Notes: generated by a model not told the origin, from the sequence alone. Positions 27,044 through 36,182 are shown, counted from the first letter of the stretch. The stretch is DNA of 64,000 nucleotides from RPQJ01 sp963823535 (GCA_963823535.1 CAWGLZ010000006.1:496001-560000); one strand, 5' to 3'. Numbers and translations: made by a program.

Positions 27044-28465
27044 ATGAAAACGACGGCCACGCATTACAACGACAAGGTGGTCCGGCAGTTTGCGATCATG
27101 ACCGTGGTCTGGGGCATCGTCGGCATGCTGGTCGGCGTCCTGATCGCGGCGCAGCTGCTGTGGCCCGACATATTGCCAGCCTGGTCCTTCCTGACGTACG
27201 GGCGGCTGCGGCCGCTGCACACCAACGCGGTGATCTTCGCGTTCGGCGGCAGCGCGCTGTTCGCCACCTCCTACTACATCGTGCAGCGTACTTGCCACGC
27301 GCGCCTGTTCGCGGACAAGCTCGCGGGGTTCACGTTCTGGGGCTGGCAGACCGTCATCGTGCTCGCGGCCGTCACGCTGCCGCTCGGCATCACCTCCGGC
27401 AAGGAGTACGCCGAGCTCGAGTGGCCGATCGACCTGCTGATCGCGGTGGTGTGGGTCGCCTACGCAGTGGTGTTCTTCGGCACGATCGCGCTGCGCAAGG
27501 TGAAGCACATCTACGTGGCCAACTGGTTCTTCGCCGCGTACATCATCACCATCGCGGTGCTGCACATCACCAACAGCCTCGCCGTCCCGGTCACGCTGAC
27601 CAAGGGCTACTCGGTCTACCCGGGCGTGGTCGACGCGATGGTGCAGTGGTGGTACGGCCACAACGCGGTCGGCTTCTTCCTGACCGCGGCCTTCCTCGGC
27701 ATGATGTACTACTTCATCCCGAAGCAGGCCGGCCGCCCGGTCTACTCGTACCGCCTGTCGGTGGTGCACTTCTGGGCCCTGATCTCGATCTACATGTGGG
27801 CGGGCCCGCACCACCTGCACTACACCACGCTGCCCGACTGGGCGCAGTCGCTCGGCATGGTGTTCTCGCTGATCCTGCTCGCGCCGTCGTGGGGCGGCAT
27901 GATCAACGGCATCATGACCCTCTCGGGCGCGTGGCATAAGCTGCGCACCGACCCGATCCTCAAGTTCATGATCGTGTCGCTGTCGTTCTACGGCATGTCC
28001 ACGTTCGAAGGGCCGATGATGTCGATCAAGACGGTCAACGCCCTCTCGCACTACACCGACTGGACGATCGGCCACGTCCACTCCGGCGCGCTCGGCTGGG
28101 TGGCGATGATCTCCATCGGCACGATGTACGCGCTGATCCCGAAGCTGTACGGCCGCACCGAGATGTACAGCACGAAGCTGATCGACGTGCACTTCTGGAC
28201 GACCACGATCGGCGTGGTGCTCTACATCACCTCGATGTGGATCGCCGGCGTGATGCAGGGCCTGATGTGGCGCGCCACGAACGCCGACGGCACGCTGACC
28301 TACGCCTTCATCGAGTCGATCAAGTCGACGTACCCGTACTACGGCGTACGCCTGCTCGGCGGCGTGCTGGTCCTCGGCGGCATGTTCATCATGGCCTACA
28401 ACGTCTGGAAGACGATCGCCGCGCGCACCAGCACGGCCGATGCTCCGGTCGTCCAGCCGGCCTGA
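27044..28465 (+). CDS. ccoN: cbb3-type cytochrome c oxidase catalytic subunit I
   Basis: This 473-residue protein has twelve transmembrane helices. The haem and CuB ligands are visible: LHTNAV (low-spin haem), WWYGHNAVGF (CuB His about 206), GPHHLHY (two further CuB His) and HVHSGALGW (haem b3 and b His). The active-site Tyr lies in SFYGMSTFEGP. It reduces O2 to water at high affinity in the inner membrane. It heads a cluster with ccoO, ccoQ and ccoP in which each gene overlaps or closely follows the previous one. Confidence 0.98.
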   Translation: MKTTATHYNDKVVRQFAIMTVVWGIVGMLVGVLIAAQLLWPDILPAWSFLTYGRLRPLHTNAVIFAFGGSALFATSYYIVQRTCHARLFADKLAGFTFWGWQTVIVLAAVTLPLGITSGKEYAELEWPIDLLIAVVWVAYAVVFFGTIALRKVKHIYVANWFFAAYIITIAVLHITNSLAVPVTLTKGYSVYPGVVDAMVQWWYGHNAVGFFLTAAFLGMMYYFIPKQAGRPVYSYRLSVVHFWALISIYMWAGPHHLHYTTLPDWAQSLGMVFSLILLAPSWGGMINGIMTLSGAWHKLRTDPILKFMIVSLSFYGMSTFEGPMMSIKTVNALSHYTDWTIGHVHSGALGWVAMISIGTMYALIPKLYGRTEMYSTKLIDVHFWTTTIGVVLYITSMWIAGVMQGLMWRATNADGTLTYAFIESIKSTYPYYGVRLLGGVLVLGGMFIMAYNVWKTIAARTSTADAPVVQPA

Positions 28466-28478
28466 TTGGGGAAGACGC

Positions 28479-29087
28479 ATGAACCACGAATCCGTAGAAA
28501 AAAACGTCGGCCTGATGGGCGTGCTGATCGCGCTCGTCATCTCCGTCGGCGGCCTGGTGCAGATCGTGCCGCTGTACTTCCAGGGCGCCGGCACCGACCC
28601 TGCGCCCGGCATCGAGCCGTACCCGGCGCTCAACCTCGCCGGCCGCGACGTGTACATACGCGAAGGCTGCTACACCTGCCACTCGCAGATGATCCGACCG
28701 TTCCGCTCGGAGACCGAGCGCTACGGGCCGTACTCGCTCGCCGGCGAATCGGTGTACGACCACCCGTTCCAGTTCGGCTCGAAGCGCACGGGGCCCGACC
28801 TCGCGCGCGTCGGCGGCCGCTACTCGGACGAGTGGCACCGCGTGCACCTGCTCAACCCGCGCGACGTCGTGCCGGAGTCCAACATGCCGCGGTTCCCGTG
28901 GCTGCAGGACGCCACGGTGGACGGCGCGCTGGTGGCCAGCAAGATGACGGCCCTGCGCAAGATCGGCGTCCCGTACACCGACGAGCAGATCGCCGGGGCG
29001 GCGGCGGCCGTCGAGGGCAAGACCGAGCTCGACGCGCTGGTCGCCTACCTGCAGGGCCTCGGCACCAACCTCAAGGCCGGTAACTGA
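28479..29087 (+). CDS. ccoO: cbb3-type cytochrome c oxidase subunit II (monohaem cytochrome c)
   Basis: This 202-residue protein has one N-terminal membrane anchor (VGLMGVLIALVISVGGLVQIV). A single c-type haem site is present, CYTCHSQ near residue 67, with an axial Met likely in PESNMPRFPW. It passes electrons from CcoP to CcoN. The ATG at 28479 (MNHESVEKN) is the family start, 13 bases after ccoN. Confidence 0.97.
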   Translation: MNHESVEKNVGLMGVLIALVISVGGLVQIVPLYFQGAGTDPAPGIEPYPALNLAGRDVYIREGCYTCHSQMIRPFRSETERYGPYSLAGESVYDHPFQFGSKRTGPDLARVGGRYSDEWHRVHLLNPRDVVPESNMPRFPWLQDATVDGALVASKMTALRKIGVPYTDEQIAGAAAAVEGKTELDALVAYLQGLGTNLKAGN

Positions 29088-29089
29088 GC

Positions 29090-29260
29090 ATGGACATCGG
29101 CACGATCCGCGGGCTCATCACGCTGTTGCTGATGCTCGCGTTCATCGGGCTGGTGGCCTGGGCGTACAGCAAGCGGCGCAAGAAGGATTTCGACGAGATG
29201 GCGCAGATGCCGTTCCGCGAATATCCGTCGGACAAGGATCAAGGGAGCAAGACCCCATGA
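29090..29260 (+). CDS. ccoQ: cbb3 oxidase small subunit CcoQ
   Basis: This is a 56-residue single-pass protein: MDIGTIRGLITLLLMLAFIG, then a basic KRRKKDFDEMA turn and a polar tail. Size, topology and position between ccoO and ccoP identify CcoQ/FixQ, which stabilises the complex. It starts two bases after ccoO stops and overlaps the ccoP start (ATGA). Confidence 0.93.
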   Translation: MDIGTIRGLITLLLMLAFIGLVAWAYSKRRKKDFDEMAQMPFREYPSDKDQGSKTP

Positions 29261-30159
29261 CTACTGGCTGGAGTCTTTTCGTCATCGTGTTGACGATCGT
29301 CAACATCCTGGCTTGCGTCTGGCTGCTGCGCTGGACGATGAAGCCGAAGTCCGCCACCGAGAAGATCGGCGGGGGCGCGGACACCGGGCACACCTGGGAC
29401 GGCGACCTGCGCGAGTACAACAATCCGCTGCCGAAGTGGTGGCTGTGGCTGTTCTACATCACGGTGGTGTTCGGCCTGCTGTACTTCGTGCTGTATCCGG
29501 GCCTCGGCACCTGGAAGGGCATCAAGGGCTGGAGCCAGGCGCAACAGTGGGAGCAGGAGAACGCCGCGGCCGAAGCCAAGGTGGCGGCCTACCTCGCGCC
29601 GTTTGCGTCGATGACGGTTCCGGAACTGGCGGCGAACGCCCAGGCGATGGCCACGGCCAACAACCTGTTCCAGAACAACTGCGCGCAGTGCCACGGCGCG
29701 GACGGCGGCGGTGCCCGCGGCTTCCCGAACCTGGCCGACGGCGACTGGCAGTGGGGCGGCGACCCGGACTCGATCGTGCAGACGATCGCGAACGGCCGCA
29801 TGGCAGCCATGACGCCGTGGGGCGAGGTGCTCGGCACCGAGGGCGTCGAGCAGGTGGTCGCGTACGTGCGCCGACTCAGCGGGCAGGACCACGATGCCGC
29901 GCTCGCCACGGCCGGCGAGACGCAGTTCCAGACCTTCTGCGCGGCCTGCCACGGCCTCGACGGCAAGGGCATGGCCGCGCTCGGCGCGCCCAACCTGACC
30001 GACGACACCTGGCTGTACGGCGGCGACGCCGACACGATCCGCGAGACCGTGGTGCACGGTCGCATGGGCCAGATGCCGGCGTTCCAGGACAAGCTCGGCG
30101 AGCAGCGCGTGCGGCTCCTCGCGGCCTACGCGCTCAAGCTCTCGGGCGACGCGCAGTAA
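29257..30159 (+). CDS. ccoP: cbb3-type cytochrome c oxidase subunit III (dihaem cytochrome c)
   Basis: This 300-residue protein has an N-terminal hydrophobic helix and a second anchor (LPKWWLWLFYITVVFGLLYF). Two class I cytochrome c domains follow with CAQCHGAD near residue 144 and CAACHGLD near residue 229. It takes electrons from soluble cytochrome c or bc1. Length is normal for the family. Confidence 0.97.
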   Translation: MTTGWSLFVIVLTIVNILACVWLLRWTMKPKSATEKIGGGADTGHTWDGDLREYNNPLPKWWLWLFYITVVFGLLYFVLYPGLGTWKGIKGWSQAQQWEQENAAAEAKVAAYLAPFASMTVPELAANAQAMATANNLFQNNCAQCHGADGGGARGFPNLADGDWQWGGDPDSIVQTIANGRMAAMTPWGEVLGTEGVEQVVAYVRRLSGQDHDAALATAGETQFQTFCAACHGLDGKGMAALGAPNLTDDTWLYGGDADTIRETVVHGRMGQMPAFQDKLGEQRVRLLAAYALKLSGDAQ

Positions 30160-30163
30160 GGCG

Positions 30164-30493
30164 ATGTCGCTGCTCGGCGACGAGTACACGGGTGCGGTGC
30201 GGTGGCCACGTCTCAGGCAGGACGTGGCCATCGTCACCTGGCCCTCGTTCCTGGTGGCCAGCGTCGCCACGATGATCTGCTTTGCCTTCATCGACCCCGT
30301 GCTGGTCGGCAACGACGACTACCCGCCGCCCGCCTTCGCCTCGCGGATGTCGGGCTATGCGATCGGGTTCTTCTTTTTCTGGCTGATCTCGGCCCTGTCC
30401 AGTCTGCTGACGCTGTATCTCGCGCGCACCGCGCGGCCCGAGCCTCCCGAGACCGACACCAAGCCTGAAGACTGGACGCGGAGCGTCCCATGA
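30164..30493 (+). CDS. Small two-helix membrane protein of the cco cluster, function unknown
   Basis: This 109-residue protein has two predicted membrane helices (IVTWPSFLVASVATMICFAF and YAIGFFFFWLISALSSLLTL) and a polar C-terminus. It starts four bases after ccoP and overlaps the ccoG start by four bases, so it is translated with the oxidase genes. The helix content and position suggest an assembly or accessory role, but no known family motif is recognised. Confidence 0.8.
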   Translation: MSLLGDEYTGAVRWPRLRQDVAIVTWPSFLVASVATMICFAFIDPVLVGNDDYPPPAFASRMSGYAIGFFFFWLISALSSLLTLYLARTARPEPPETDTKPEDWTRSVP

Positions 30494-31872
30494 CCGCGCC
30501 TGACGAGACCCAGGATGGTGGACTGTACGCAGCCCGCCAGAAGATCTACCCGCGTGAGATTTCCGGCCGCTTCCAGCGCTGGCGCGTGATCGCCGTCTGG
30601 GCGCTGCTCGGCATCTACTACTTGCTGCCGTGGATCCCGTGGGGCGAGCGCCAGGCGGTGCTGTTCGACCTGCCGGCGCGCAAGTTCCACATCTTCGCGC
30701 TCACGCTGTGGCCACAGGACTTCTATTTCCTCACCTGGCTGCTGGTGATCGCGGCGTTGGCGCTGTTCTTCTTCACCGCGCTCGCCGGGCGCCTGTTCTG
30801 CGGCTACGCCTGCCCGCAGACGGTATGGACTGAGACGTTCCTGTGGATGGAGCGCCTCGCCGAGGGCAGCCGCTCGCAGCAGATGAAGCTCGCGAGGGCG
30901 CCATGGACGATGGAAAAGGTGCTGCGCAAGGGCGGCAAGCAACTGCTGTGGATCACGTTCGCGCTGTGGACCGGCTTCACGTTCGTGGGCTACTTCACGC
31001 CGATCACCGAACTCGCGGGCAAGATCGCCAGCTTCTCGACCGGGCCGTGGGAGACGTTCTGGGTGCTGTTCTACGGCGGCGCCACCTACGTCAACGCGGG
31101 CTTCATGCGCGAGCAGGTCTGCAAGTACATGTGCCCGTACGCGCGCTTCCAGAGCGCGATGTTCGACAAGGACACTCTGATCATCACTTACGACGAGCAG
31201 CGCGGCGAGCCGCGCGGCGCGCGCAAGAAGGGCAGCGACCACAAGGCCAGGGGCCTCGGCGATTGCGTGGACTGCACGATGTGCGTGCAGGTGTGCCCGA
31301 CCGGCATCGACATCCGCCAGGGCCTGCAGTACGAGTGCATCGCCTGCGCCGCCTGCATCGACGCCTGCGACGAGGTCATGGACAAGGTCGGCTATCCGCG
31401 CGGCCTGATCCGCTACGACACGCAGCACGGCCTCGAGGGCAAGCGCAAGCGCGTGCTCCGGCCGCGCACCATCGTCTATGCGTCGCTGCTCGCGCTGCTG
31501 GTGACCGGCTTCGCGGTGACGTTGTCGGGCCGCAATATGGTGGGCGTGGACGTGATCCGCGACCGCAACGCGCTGTTCCGCGAACGTCCCGACGGTCGCA
31601 TCGAGAACGTCTACAACCTCAAGGTGCTGAACAAGGACCGCGAAGCGCACGAGTTCCGCATCAGCGCCACCGGCGTCGAGGGCCTCGAGGTCGAGTACGC
31701 GGGCTCGACCGTGTTCGTGGCGCCGGGCGCCGTGCAAAGCGTCCCGGTGCGCATCCGCGTGCCGCGCGGCTCGATCCAGGGCGGCACCGACCTGGTGGTG
31801 AGCATCGAGGCTGCTGGCCGGCCCGACCTGACCGCGAGCGGCAAGGCGCGTTTCATCGCGCCGACGGACTGA
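30490..31872 (+). CDS. ccoG: Cytochrome c oxidase accessory protein CcoG (FixG/RdxA)
   Basis: This 460-residue polyferredoxin has membrane helices in the N-terminal half, a CGYACPQTVW motif, and two 4Fe-4S clusters in CVDCTMCVQVCPTG and CIACAACIDACDEVM near residues 260-300. A C-terminal periplasmic Ig-like domain follows. CcoG is proposed to reduce copper for CcoN maturation. It overlaps the preceding small gene by four bases. Confidence 0.96.
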   Translation: MTAPDETQDGGLYAARQKIYPREISGRFQRWRVIAVWALLGIYYLLPWIPWGERQAVLFDLPARKFHIFALTLWPQDFYFLTWLLVIAALALFFFTALAGRLFCGYACPQTVWTETFLWMERLAEGSRSQQMKLARAPWTMEKVLRKGGKQLLWITFALWTGFTFVGYFTPITELAGKIASFSTGPWETFWVLFYGGATYVNAGFMREQVCKYMCPYARFQSAMFDKDTLIITYDEQRGEPRGARKKGSDHKARGLGDCVDCTMCVQVCPTGIDIRQGLQYECIACAACIDACDEVMDKVGYPRGLIRYDTQHGLEGKRKRVLRPRTIVYASLLALLVTGFAVTLSGRNMVGVDVIRDRNALFRERPDGRIENVYNLKVLNKDREAHEFRISATGVEGLEVEYAGSTVFVAPGAVQSVPVRIRVPRGSIQGGTDLVVSIEAAGRPDLTASGKARFIAPTD

Positions 31873-31884
31873 TAGGCTGCGCAG

Positions 31885-32118
31885 ATGAACGACCCGCACC
31901 CGCGCCCCTGGTACCGCCACGTCTGGCCCTGGCTGCTGATCATTCCGCCGGCGGCGGCGGTGATCGGCGGCAGCGTCACGCTCTACCTCGCCATCACCCG
32001 CCCCGACGCGCTGGTCCGCAAGGACTGCTTCAAGGACGGCGTGACCATGGTCTGCGGCGAGGACGCCCGGCGGCTGCTCGAGGCCGCCGGACGCGACGAG
32101 GGCCAGCCGGAGCAATGA
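31885..32118 (+). CDS. Short FixH/CcoH-like membrane protein
   Basis: This 77-residue protein has one N-terminal helix preceded by PRPWYRHVWPWLLIIPPAAAV, the W-P-W pattern that begins FixH/CcoH proteins. Classical FixH proteins are about twice as long and carry a periplasmic domain; here only a short tail with CFKDGVTMVC remains. Position between ccoG and ccoI is the position of fixH. It could be a minimal CcoH or an unrelated small protein in that slot. The next start overlaps its stop (ATGA). Confidence 0.7.
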   Translation: MNDPHPRPWYRHVWPWLLIIPPAAAVIGGSVTLYLAITRPDALVRKDCFKDGVTMVCGEDARRLLEAAGRDEGQPEQ

Positions 32119-34604
32119 GCGCCGCCGGCGCTCCCTGCTTCCACTGCGGCGAGCCCATCCCCCGAGGGCTCGTGATCCACGCCCGCATCGCGGGCCGCGA
32201 CGAGCCGGTCTGCTGCCACGGCTGCAAGGCCGTCGCGGAATTCATCACCGGCGCCGGCCTCGGGGACTACTACCGTTACCGCGACACGGCGAGTACGCGT
32301 GCCGACGAGCCGGCACGACCCGATCGCTGGAGCGCCTACGACCGGCCGGAGCTCGTGGAACGCCTGACGCGCGCCGAACCGAATGGCGCCCGCTCCATCA
32401 CCGTGCTGCTCGAGGGACTGCGCTGCGCGGCCTGCAGCTGGCTTGCCGACAAGGCCCTCAGCCTGCAGAGCGGCGTGCTCGACGTGAGCGTTAATCCGGC
32501 GACCGCCCGCGCCCGCCTGGTCTGGGATCCGGACAAGGTGCGCCTGGGCGACCTGCTGCGCGTTCTCGAGCAGGTGGGACTGCGCCCGCACCCGCTCGCC
32601 GGCGAGCCCTCCGAGCAGCTCGCGCTGCTCGAGCGCCGCTCCGCCCTGAAGCGGCTCGCGGTGGCGGGCTTCGGCAACATGCAGGTGATGATGTTCGCGG
32701 TCCCGCTGTATTTCGGCGAGGCGAGCGGCATGGACCCCTCGATCCGCGAGTACATGCGGCTGGTGAGCATGCTGGTCTCGATCCCGGTGGCGCTGTACGC
32801 CGGCTGGCCGTTCTACCAGGGCGCCTGGCATGCGCTGCGCGCGCGCAGCATCAGCATGGACGTGCCGGTGAGCCTCGGCATCCTGCTCGCGTTCGTGGCG
32901 AGCGTGTGGAACACCCTGCGGGGCCACGGCGAGATCTATTTCGACTCGGTGACGATGTTCGTGTTCTTCCTCGGCCTCGGGCGCTACGTGGAAATGATCG
33001 CGCGGCACCGGGCCGGCAGCGTGGCCGACGCGCTCGCCCGCCTCGCCCCCATGACCGCGCGACGCGTCCGTGCAGGACAGGCCGAGGACGTGCAGGCGGT
33101 TGAGCTCGCGCCGGGCGACGAGCTGCTGGTGCGGACGGGCGAGGTGTTCGCCGCAGACGGTACGGTCCTCGAAGGCGAGGGCCGGGTCGACGAGTCCATG
33201 CTCACCGGGGAATCGACGGCCATCGCCAAGGTGCCTGGCACGGGCGTCCACCAGGGCACGCACAATCTCGGCGCACCGCTGCGCGTGCGGGTCACGGCCG
33301 TGGCCGGCAACACCGTCCTCTCGGGCATCGTGGCCCTGCTCGAACGCGCCCAGGCCGAGCGGCCGCGCATTGCCCGGGCCGCCGACCGGGCGGCGGCCTG
33401 GTTCCTGGGCCGCATCCTGGTCGGCGCCGCGCTGGTCTTCGCGATCTGGTGGTACGTGGATCCGTCGCGGGCCTTCGCCGCGACCCTCGCCGTGCTGGTC
33501 GTCACCTGTCCGTGCGCGCTGTCGCTCGCGACCCCCACGGCGCTGGCGGCCGCCACCGCGGCGCTGGCGCGCCGCGGTGTGCTGATCGCGCGGACGGACG
33601 CCGTGGAAACGCTCGCCCGGGCCACGCACCTGCTCTGGGACAAGACCGGAACGCTCACCCGGGGACTGGTGCGGGTCGAGGACGTGCGCGCGCTCGCGGA
33701 CGTGCCATCCGACCGGGCCCTCGCCTGGGCCGAGTCACTGGAGCAGATGTCGGAGCACCCCATCGCGCGCGCCTTCCTCGCCGCCGGCGAGGCCCGCGGG
33801 CCGGCGAGCGATGTCGGCGTGCATCCCGGCCGCGGTGTCGAGGGCGTCGTCGAAGGCCGCCGACTGCGGATCGGGACGCACGATTTCGTCGCGGAACTGG
33901 GCACGGGGCCGTCGCCCGGCCCGTCCGTGGCCGCGGACACGGCCACGGACGCCGAGACCCCGGGCGAGAGCTGGGTCTACCTTGGCGGGGAGCACGGCCT
34001 GCTCGCCGCCTTCAGGCTCACGGATCCCCTGCGCCCCGAGGCCCGCGACTGCGTGCGCGATCTCGCGGCGCTAGGCCTGCCGTCGGAGATCGTCAGCGGC
34101 GACGAGTCGTCGGCCGTCGCGCGGATCGCGGCGCGCTGCGGGATCGAGCGGCGGGGCGCGCGACTTTCACCCGCCGACAAGCTGCAGCGCCTCAAGGACC
34201 TGCAGGCCGACGGCGCCGTCGTGGTCGCGATCGGCGACGGCATCAACGACGCGCCCCTGCTGCGCGGCGCGGACGTGGCCGTCGCCATGGGGCGCGGGTC
34301 GGCACTCGCCCAGACCAGCGCCGACCTGATCCTCGTCCGGGACTCCCTCGAGGTGCTGCCCGCCACCGTCGAACTGGCACGGCGCACCCAGCGCGTGATC
34401 CGCCAGAACCTGGCCTGGGCAATCCTCTACAACCTCGCCGCGCTGCCACTCGCCGCGCTGGGGCTGATCCCCCCCTGGCTGGCCGCCATCGGCATGTCCC
34501 TCAGCTCGGTCGTCGTGGTGCTGAACGCCATGCGGCTGTCGCGCGGCTCGAAGCCCCGCCCCCGCGCGGAGTGGCCCGATGCCCGGCAGCCGGAGACGGC
34601 GTGA
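32115..34604 (+). CDS. ccoI: Copper-translocating P-type ATPase for cbb3 assembly (CcoI/FixI)
   Basis: This protein of about 829 residues has an N-terminal cysteine-rich region (CFHCGEP, CCHGCKAV), a degenerate HMA domain with CAACSW, eight membrane helices, the ion-binding CPC motif (CPCALSLATPTAL), the phosphorylation site DKTGTLT and the hinge GDGINDAPLL. It exports copper for CuB insertion into CcoN. The ATG at 32115 overlaps the preceding stop; the frame is open far upstream but only from here matches the family. Confidence 0.96.
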   Translation: MSAAGAPCFHCGEPIPRGLVIHARIAGRDEPVCCHGCKAVAEFITGAGLGDYYRYRDTASTRADEPARPDRWSAYDRPELVERLTRAEPNGARSITVLLEGLRCAACSWLADKALSLQSGVLDVSVNPATARARLVWDPDKVRLGDLLRVLEQVGLRPHPLAGEPSEQLALLERRSALKRLAVAGFGNMQVMMFAVPLYFGEASGMDPSIREYMRLVSMLVSIPVALYAGWPFYQGAWHALRARSISMDVPVSLGILLAFVASVWNTLRGHGEIYFDSVTMFVFFLGLGRYVEMIARHRAGSVADALARLAPMTARRVRAGQAEDVQAVELAPGDELLVRTGEVFAADGTVLEGEGRVDESMLTGESTAIAKVPGTGVHQGTHNLGAPLRVRVTAVAGNTVLSGIVALLERAQAERPRIARAADRAAAWFLGRILVGAALVFAIWWYVDPSRAFAATLAVLVVTCPCALSLATPTALAAATAALARRGVLIARTDAVETLARATHLLWDKTGTLTRGLVRVEDVRALADVPSDRALAWAESLEQMSEHPIARAFLAAGEARGPASDVGVHPGRGVEGVVEGRRLRIGTHDFVAELGTGPSPGPSVAADTATDAETPGESWVYLGGEHGLLAAFRLTDPLRPEARDCVRDLAALGLPSEIVSGDESSAVARIAARCGIERRGARLSPADKLQRLKDLQADGAVVVAIGDGINDAPLLRGADVAVAMGRGSALAQTSADLILVRDSLEVLPATVELARRTQRVIRQNLAWAILYNLAALPLAALGLIPPWLAAIGMSLSSVVVVLNAMRLSRGSKPRPRAEWPDARQPETA

Positions 34605-34605
34605 G

Positions 34606-34788
34606 ATGAGCATCCTGTACGTCCTGATTCCGCTCGGGCTGGTGCTGGTCGCATTCGGCCTGTGGGCCTTCTTCTGGGCCGCGGGCGACGGCCAGTTCGA
34701 CGACCTCGACAGCCCGGGTTGGTCGGTCCTCGACGACGACCGGCGGCCTGGTCCAGACCCTTCCCCCAAACCGGACGACCCGGCGTGA
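34606..34788 (+). CDS. ccoS: cbb3 oxidase maturation protein CcoS
   Basis: This 60-residue protein has a single helix, MSILYVLIPLGLVLVAFGLW, then the FFWAAGDGQFDDLDSP stretch characteristic of CcoS, and an acidic tail. CcoS is required for cofactor insertion into cbb3. It begins one base after ccoI ends and overlaps the next GTG start. Confidence 0.94.
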   Translation: MSILYVLIPLGLVLVAFGLWAFFWAAGDGQFDDLDSPGWSVLDDDRRPGPDPSPKPDDPA

Positions 34789-35573
34789 TCACCCCGGATT
34801 CCGGCACCCTTAGCCTCGGTGCAGCCTTCGTCGCCGGGCTGGCCGCGAGCGGCCACTGCATCGGCATGTGCGGCGGCATTGCGGGCGCGCTGGCGATGCG
34901 CCGCCCCGAGGCCGGGCCGGGCGCGCGCCTGGCGCTTGCCCTGGCCTACAACCTGTCCCGGATCTCGAGCTACGCCATCGCGGGCGCGATCGCCGGCCTG
35001 CTCGGCCGGACGCTGCTCAAGGCCGTCGACGTCGCGCCCCTGTCGATCGCGTTCCGAGTGCTGGCCGGACTGATCATGCTCGCCGCCGCGGGGCGCCTGC
35101 TGTTCGGATGGCGCCTGCTGGACCCCCTCGAGGCCGCCGGGGCGGGGCTGTGGCGACGCGTCACCCCTTGGGCCGGCCGGCAGGGCCGCTCCGGCGGGCT
35201 CGGGGGTGCCGTCGGCCTGGGGCTGGCCTGGGGCTGGCTGCCCTGCGGAATGACCTACTCGATGCTCCTGCTGGCGGCCACCACGGCCAGCGTTCCGCTG
35301 GGCGCGGCGGTGATGCTCGCCTTCGGGATCGGCACGCTGCCGTCGATGGTGACGGCCACCGTGGCCTTCGAGCGCATCGCACGCCTGCTCGCCGCGCGCG
35401 CGACGCTGCGCAACGTCGCCGGCATCCTGCTGGCGGCCTTCGGGCTCTGGACGGCAGGCAATGCCCTTTACCACGGCCTCGCGCCGGCGGGCTCGCACGG
35501 AGAGCACGGGCAACACTCGATGCAGGCGTCGCCGGACGAGCGGCCCGAGCCCGACACGCACCCGCACCACTGA
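34785..35573 (+). CDS. UreH_2 / SafE-type membrane protein of the cco cluster
   Basis: This 262-residue protein has six hydrophobic segments. The first carries the SGHCIGMCGGIAGAL motif found in the sulfite exporter TauE/SafE-like and UreH_2/DsbD-type families that commonly follow ccoS. A matching GWLPCGMTY motif occurs in the second half. A role in copper or thiol handling during oxidase assembly is likely from context. The C-terminus is histidine-rich (GSHGEHGQH, DTHPHH), which may bind metal. The start is the GTG at 34785 overlapping the ccoS stop. Confidence 0.87.
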   Translation: MITPDSGTLSLGAAFVAGLAASGHCIGMCGGIAGALAMRRPEAGPGARLALALAYNLSRISSYAIAGAIAGLLGRTLLKAVDVAPLSIAFRVLAGLIMLAAAGRLLFGWRLLDPLEAAGAGLWRRVTPWAGRQGRSGGLGGAVGLGLAWGWLPCGMTYSMLLLAATTASVPLGAAVMLAFGIGTLPSMVTATVAFERIARLLAARATLRNVAGILLAAFGLWTAGNALYHGLAPAGSHGEHGQHSMQASPDERPEPDTHPHH

Positions 35574-35579
35574 AATGCA

Positions 35580-35610
35580 CGGGGGCCGCGGCCGTGGGCC
35601 GCGGCCCCCG
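35580..35610. terminator. Strong hairpin between convergent cco cluster and hsp20
   Basis: A perfect 13-bp stem (CGGGGGCCGCGGC / GCCGCGGCCCCCG) with a five-base loop lies in the 49-base gap between the two convergent genes. No long T-run follows on either side; it would act as a bidirectional stop or mRNA-end stabiliser. Confidence 0.65.
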
Positions 35611-35622
35611 CGTCAGCGATCG

Positions 35623-36060
35623 TCACTGGATGCTGATCGCCACCGGACGGGTCTTCTCGATGGCCGTCCGCGGCAGGTGCAACGTCAGGACGCCGTCCTT
35701 GGATTCGGCGCGGATCGCCTTCGCGTCCACGTCGTCGGGCACCATGAAGGTCCGCTCGAACGCGCCATAGAAGCGCTCGCTGCGGAAGAGCTTCTCGCCC
35801 TTCTCCTCCTTTTCGACCTTGCGCTCACCCTTGATGGTGAGCACTCCGTCCTCGTACAGGACCTTGACGTCCTCCTTGCGGACCTCCGGGAGGTCCAGCT
35901 TGATCAGGTACTCCTTGTCTCGCTCGATGATGTCGGCGAGCGGCAGGAACTCCTCCATCCCCTCGCCGAATCGAGCCGCCGGAAATCGTCCGAGCAGTGG
36001 CGCGAATCCCTTGATGAATTCGTCCATCTCGCGGAACGGCTCATAACGGGTCAGTCTCAT
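35623..36060 (-). CDS. Small heat-shock protein, Hsp20 / alpha-crystallin family
   Basis: This 145-residue protein has the alpha-crystallin domain at residues about 40-140: YLIKLDLPEVRKEDVKVLYE, LTIKGERK, RSERFYGAFERTFMVPDDVD and DGVLTLHLPR. The C-terminal anchor is VAISIQ rather than a full IxI. It is an ATP-independent holdase. The ATG at 36060 has GGAGGG just upstream. It is transcribed towards the cco cluster and divergently from the sensor kinase. Confidence 0.95.
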   Translation of the reverse strand: MRLTRYEPFREMDEFIKGFAPLLGRFPAARFGEGMEEFLPLADIIERDKEYLIKLDLPEVRKEDVKVLYEDGVLTIKGERKVEKEEKGEKLFRSERFYGAFERTFMVPDDVDAKAIRAESKDGVLTLHLPRTAIEKTRPVAISIQ

Positions 36061-36182
36061 GGCTCCCTCCTCGGGTCTCCCCGGTCGTGCCAGACGGCCC
36101 GGATACTGCGCCGGGCCCCTACGACTATTTTCCGCCTGCTGCGCCACGGCTTGGATGCGCAGAGATTCATAGCGCTCCTTCC

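Noticed and set aside
30843..32114. Upstream extension of the CcoI frame, giving 1253 codons
   Set aside because: This part lies in the shadow of ccoG; CcoI similarity begins only at the ATG of 32115.
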